6,081 nucleotides of DNA. Source: Nocardioides sp. (GTDB lineage: Bacteria > Actinomycetota > Actinomycetes > Propionibacteriales > Nocardioidaceae). The DNA lies in the NCBI GenBank assembly GCA_021731205.1, contig JAKFXV010000027.1:1-6081 (forward strand). Reading direction: 5' to 3'. This document shows positions 5,591 through 6,081 of the stretch, piece by piece; the first letter of the stretch is position 1, and the number at the start of each line of letters is the position of its first letter. The position numbers and the translations under genes were made by a program. The notes below the pieces were generated by a model. It did not search any database. It saw only the letters and a program-made list of their open reading frames with translations, and was not told the DNA's origin.

Positions 5591-5905
5591 ATGAGCAAGG
5601 TTGTCGAGCTTCCGGACCTCGAAGCAGCGCTGTCGGACTTCGGTTCGGGGTATCTCCTGACCGTCGGTGACCAGCATCGGGTCAAGCTCGTGAGCACCGC
5701 ACCAACCTTCCTTGACGGCGCCTTCGTGGTGTCCGCGCCCGGCGGCGGATCGTTGGCCAACGCGGCCGTCCACCCCGCCGTGACGCTGCTGTTCCCGCCG
5801 CTCGAACAGCCTGGCCTGTCGCTGATCGTCGACGGCACCTGCTCAGTGCAAGGAGACGACATCGTGGTCCATCCCTCCAGCGCGATCCTGCACCGGCCCG
5901 CCTGA
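5591..5905 (+). CDS. Pyridoxamine 5'-phosphate oxidase-like split-barrel protein (small)
   Basis: This 104-aa protein resembles the short actinobacterial proteins annotated as pyridoxamine 5'-phosphate oxidase family (FMN-binding split beta-barrel). Visible in order: a short N-terminal helix (DLEAALSDFG, 9-18), strand GYLLTVGDQHRVKLVS (20-35), strand GAFVVSAPGGGSLANAA (43-59), HPAVTLLFPP (61-70), GLSLIVDGTCSV (75-86) and the end HPSSAILHRPA (94-104). The alternating hydrophobic strands and the GGGSLANAA / HPAVTLLFPP pair recall this family. It is much shorter than true PdxH (about 210 aa), so pyridoxamine phosphate oxidation is unlikely. Flavin or F420 binding, or a general binding role, is possible and unproven. 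The ATG has no Shine-Dalgarno but is placed for leaderless translation. A VOC-family gene begins 16 bp after the stop, probably in the same operon. Confidence 0.75.
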   Translation: MSKVVELPDLEAALSDFGSGYLLTVGDQHRVKLVSTAPTFLDGAFVVSAPGGGSLANAAVHPAVTLLFPPLEQPGLSLIVDGTCSVQGDDIVVHPSSAILHRPA

Positions 5906-5921
5906 GGCGGCAGCCACGGCC

Positions 5922-6081
5922 ATGAGCGGCCCCCAGGTCACCTGGCTCTCGGCGTTCCTCGACCTCCCGGTCGAGGAGTACGCCGCCGCAGCAACGTTCT
6001 GGTCCGGCGTGACGGGTTTCCCGCTCTCACCACCCCGCGGAGCGTACGACGAGTTCGCGTCGCTCCTTCCACCCGAGGGCG
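5922..6081 (+). CDS. VOC-family (glyoxalase/bleomycin-resistance-like) protein, 5' part only
   Basis: Only 53 residues are in the window; the gene continues past the right edge. They read as the first beta-alpha-beta part of a vicinal oxygen chelate module: strand VTWLSAFLDLP (6-16), helix YAAAATFWSGVTGF (20-33), then the start of the next strand region (DEFASLLPP, 43-51). VOC proteins are metal-dependent enzymes or binding proteins acting on diverse small molecules (glyoxalase, dioxygenase, epimerase or antibiotic sequestration); the substrate cannot be inferred here. ATG 5922 follows GAGGCGG (5904-5910) by 11 nt, a weak and distant ribosome site. It lies 16 bp after the PNPOx-like stop, which supports co-transcription. 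Family assignment rests on the N-terminal pattern only. Confidence 0.7.
   Translation, partial: MSGPQVTWLSAFLDLPVEEYAAAATFWSGVTGFPLSPPRGAYDEFASLLPPEG

Overview
The window is high-GC DNA from an actinobacterium, most likely a Mycobacterium or Mycolicibacterium species. The evidence is the strong G/C bias at third codon positions, GTG and TTG starts, an IdeR/DtxR-type iron box, TANNNT -10 elements placed for leaderless transcription, and a Cbs protein of the mycobacterial type (473 aa against about 464 aa for M. tuberculosis Rv1077, from memory). Genus is an inference and species is not assigned.

Layout. Positions 1-1919 (minus strand) hold two tandem FecCD-family ferric-siderophore permeases that overlap by 4 bp; the second runs off the left edge. 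A 66-bp divergent intergenic region carries a 17/19 match to the 19-bp IdeR iron box. Positions 1986-2879 (plus) encode a siderophore-interacting flavin reductase. A 160-bp regulatory gap with repeated GTGAG/CTCAC inverted repeats and possible promoters precedes a Bax inhibitor-1/YccA-like membrane protein (3040-3897), which ends in a strong GNRA-loop hairpin. Positions 3985-5406 encode cystathionine beta-synthase (cbs). Positions 5411-5533 form an array of six 21-bp-period repeats. A short PNPOx-like split-barrel protein (5591-5905) follows, then the start of a VOC-family protein (5922 to the right edge).

How the genes fit together. The left third is an iron-acquisition module: the permease pair would import a ferric siderophore, and the divergent reductase would release the iron by reducing Fe(III) in the cytoplasm. 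Both directions are probably repressed by iron-loaded IdeR from one operator. The ATPase and the substrate-binding lipoprotein that such a transporter needs are not in the window. The rest is chromosomal housekeeping and accessory material: a stress-related membrane protein, a transsulfuration enzyme, and a small probable PNPOx-VOC operon.

No clearly new multi-gene system is visible. The least explained item is the 21-bp repeat array downstream of cbs. Next are the inverted-repeat-rich region before the Bax-inhibitor-like gene and two probable leaderless promoters.
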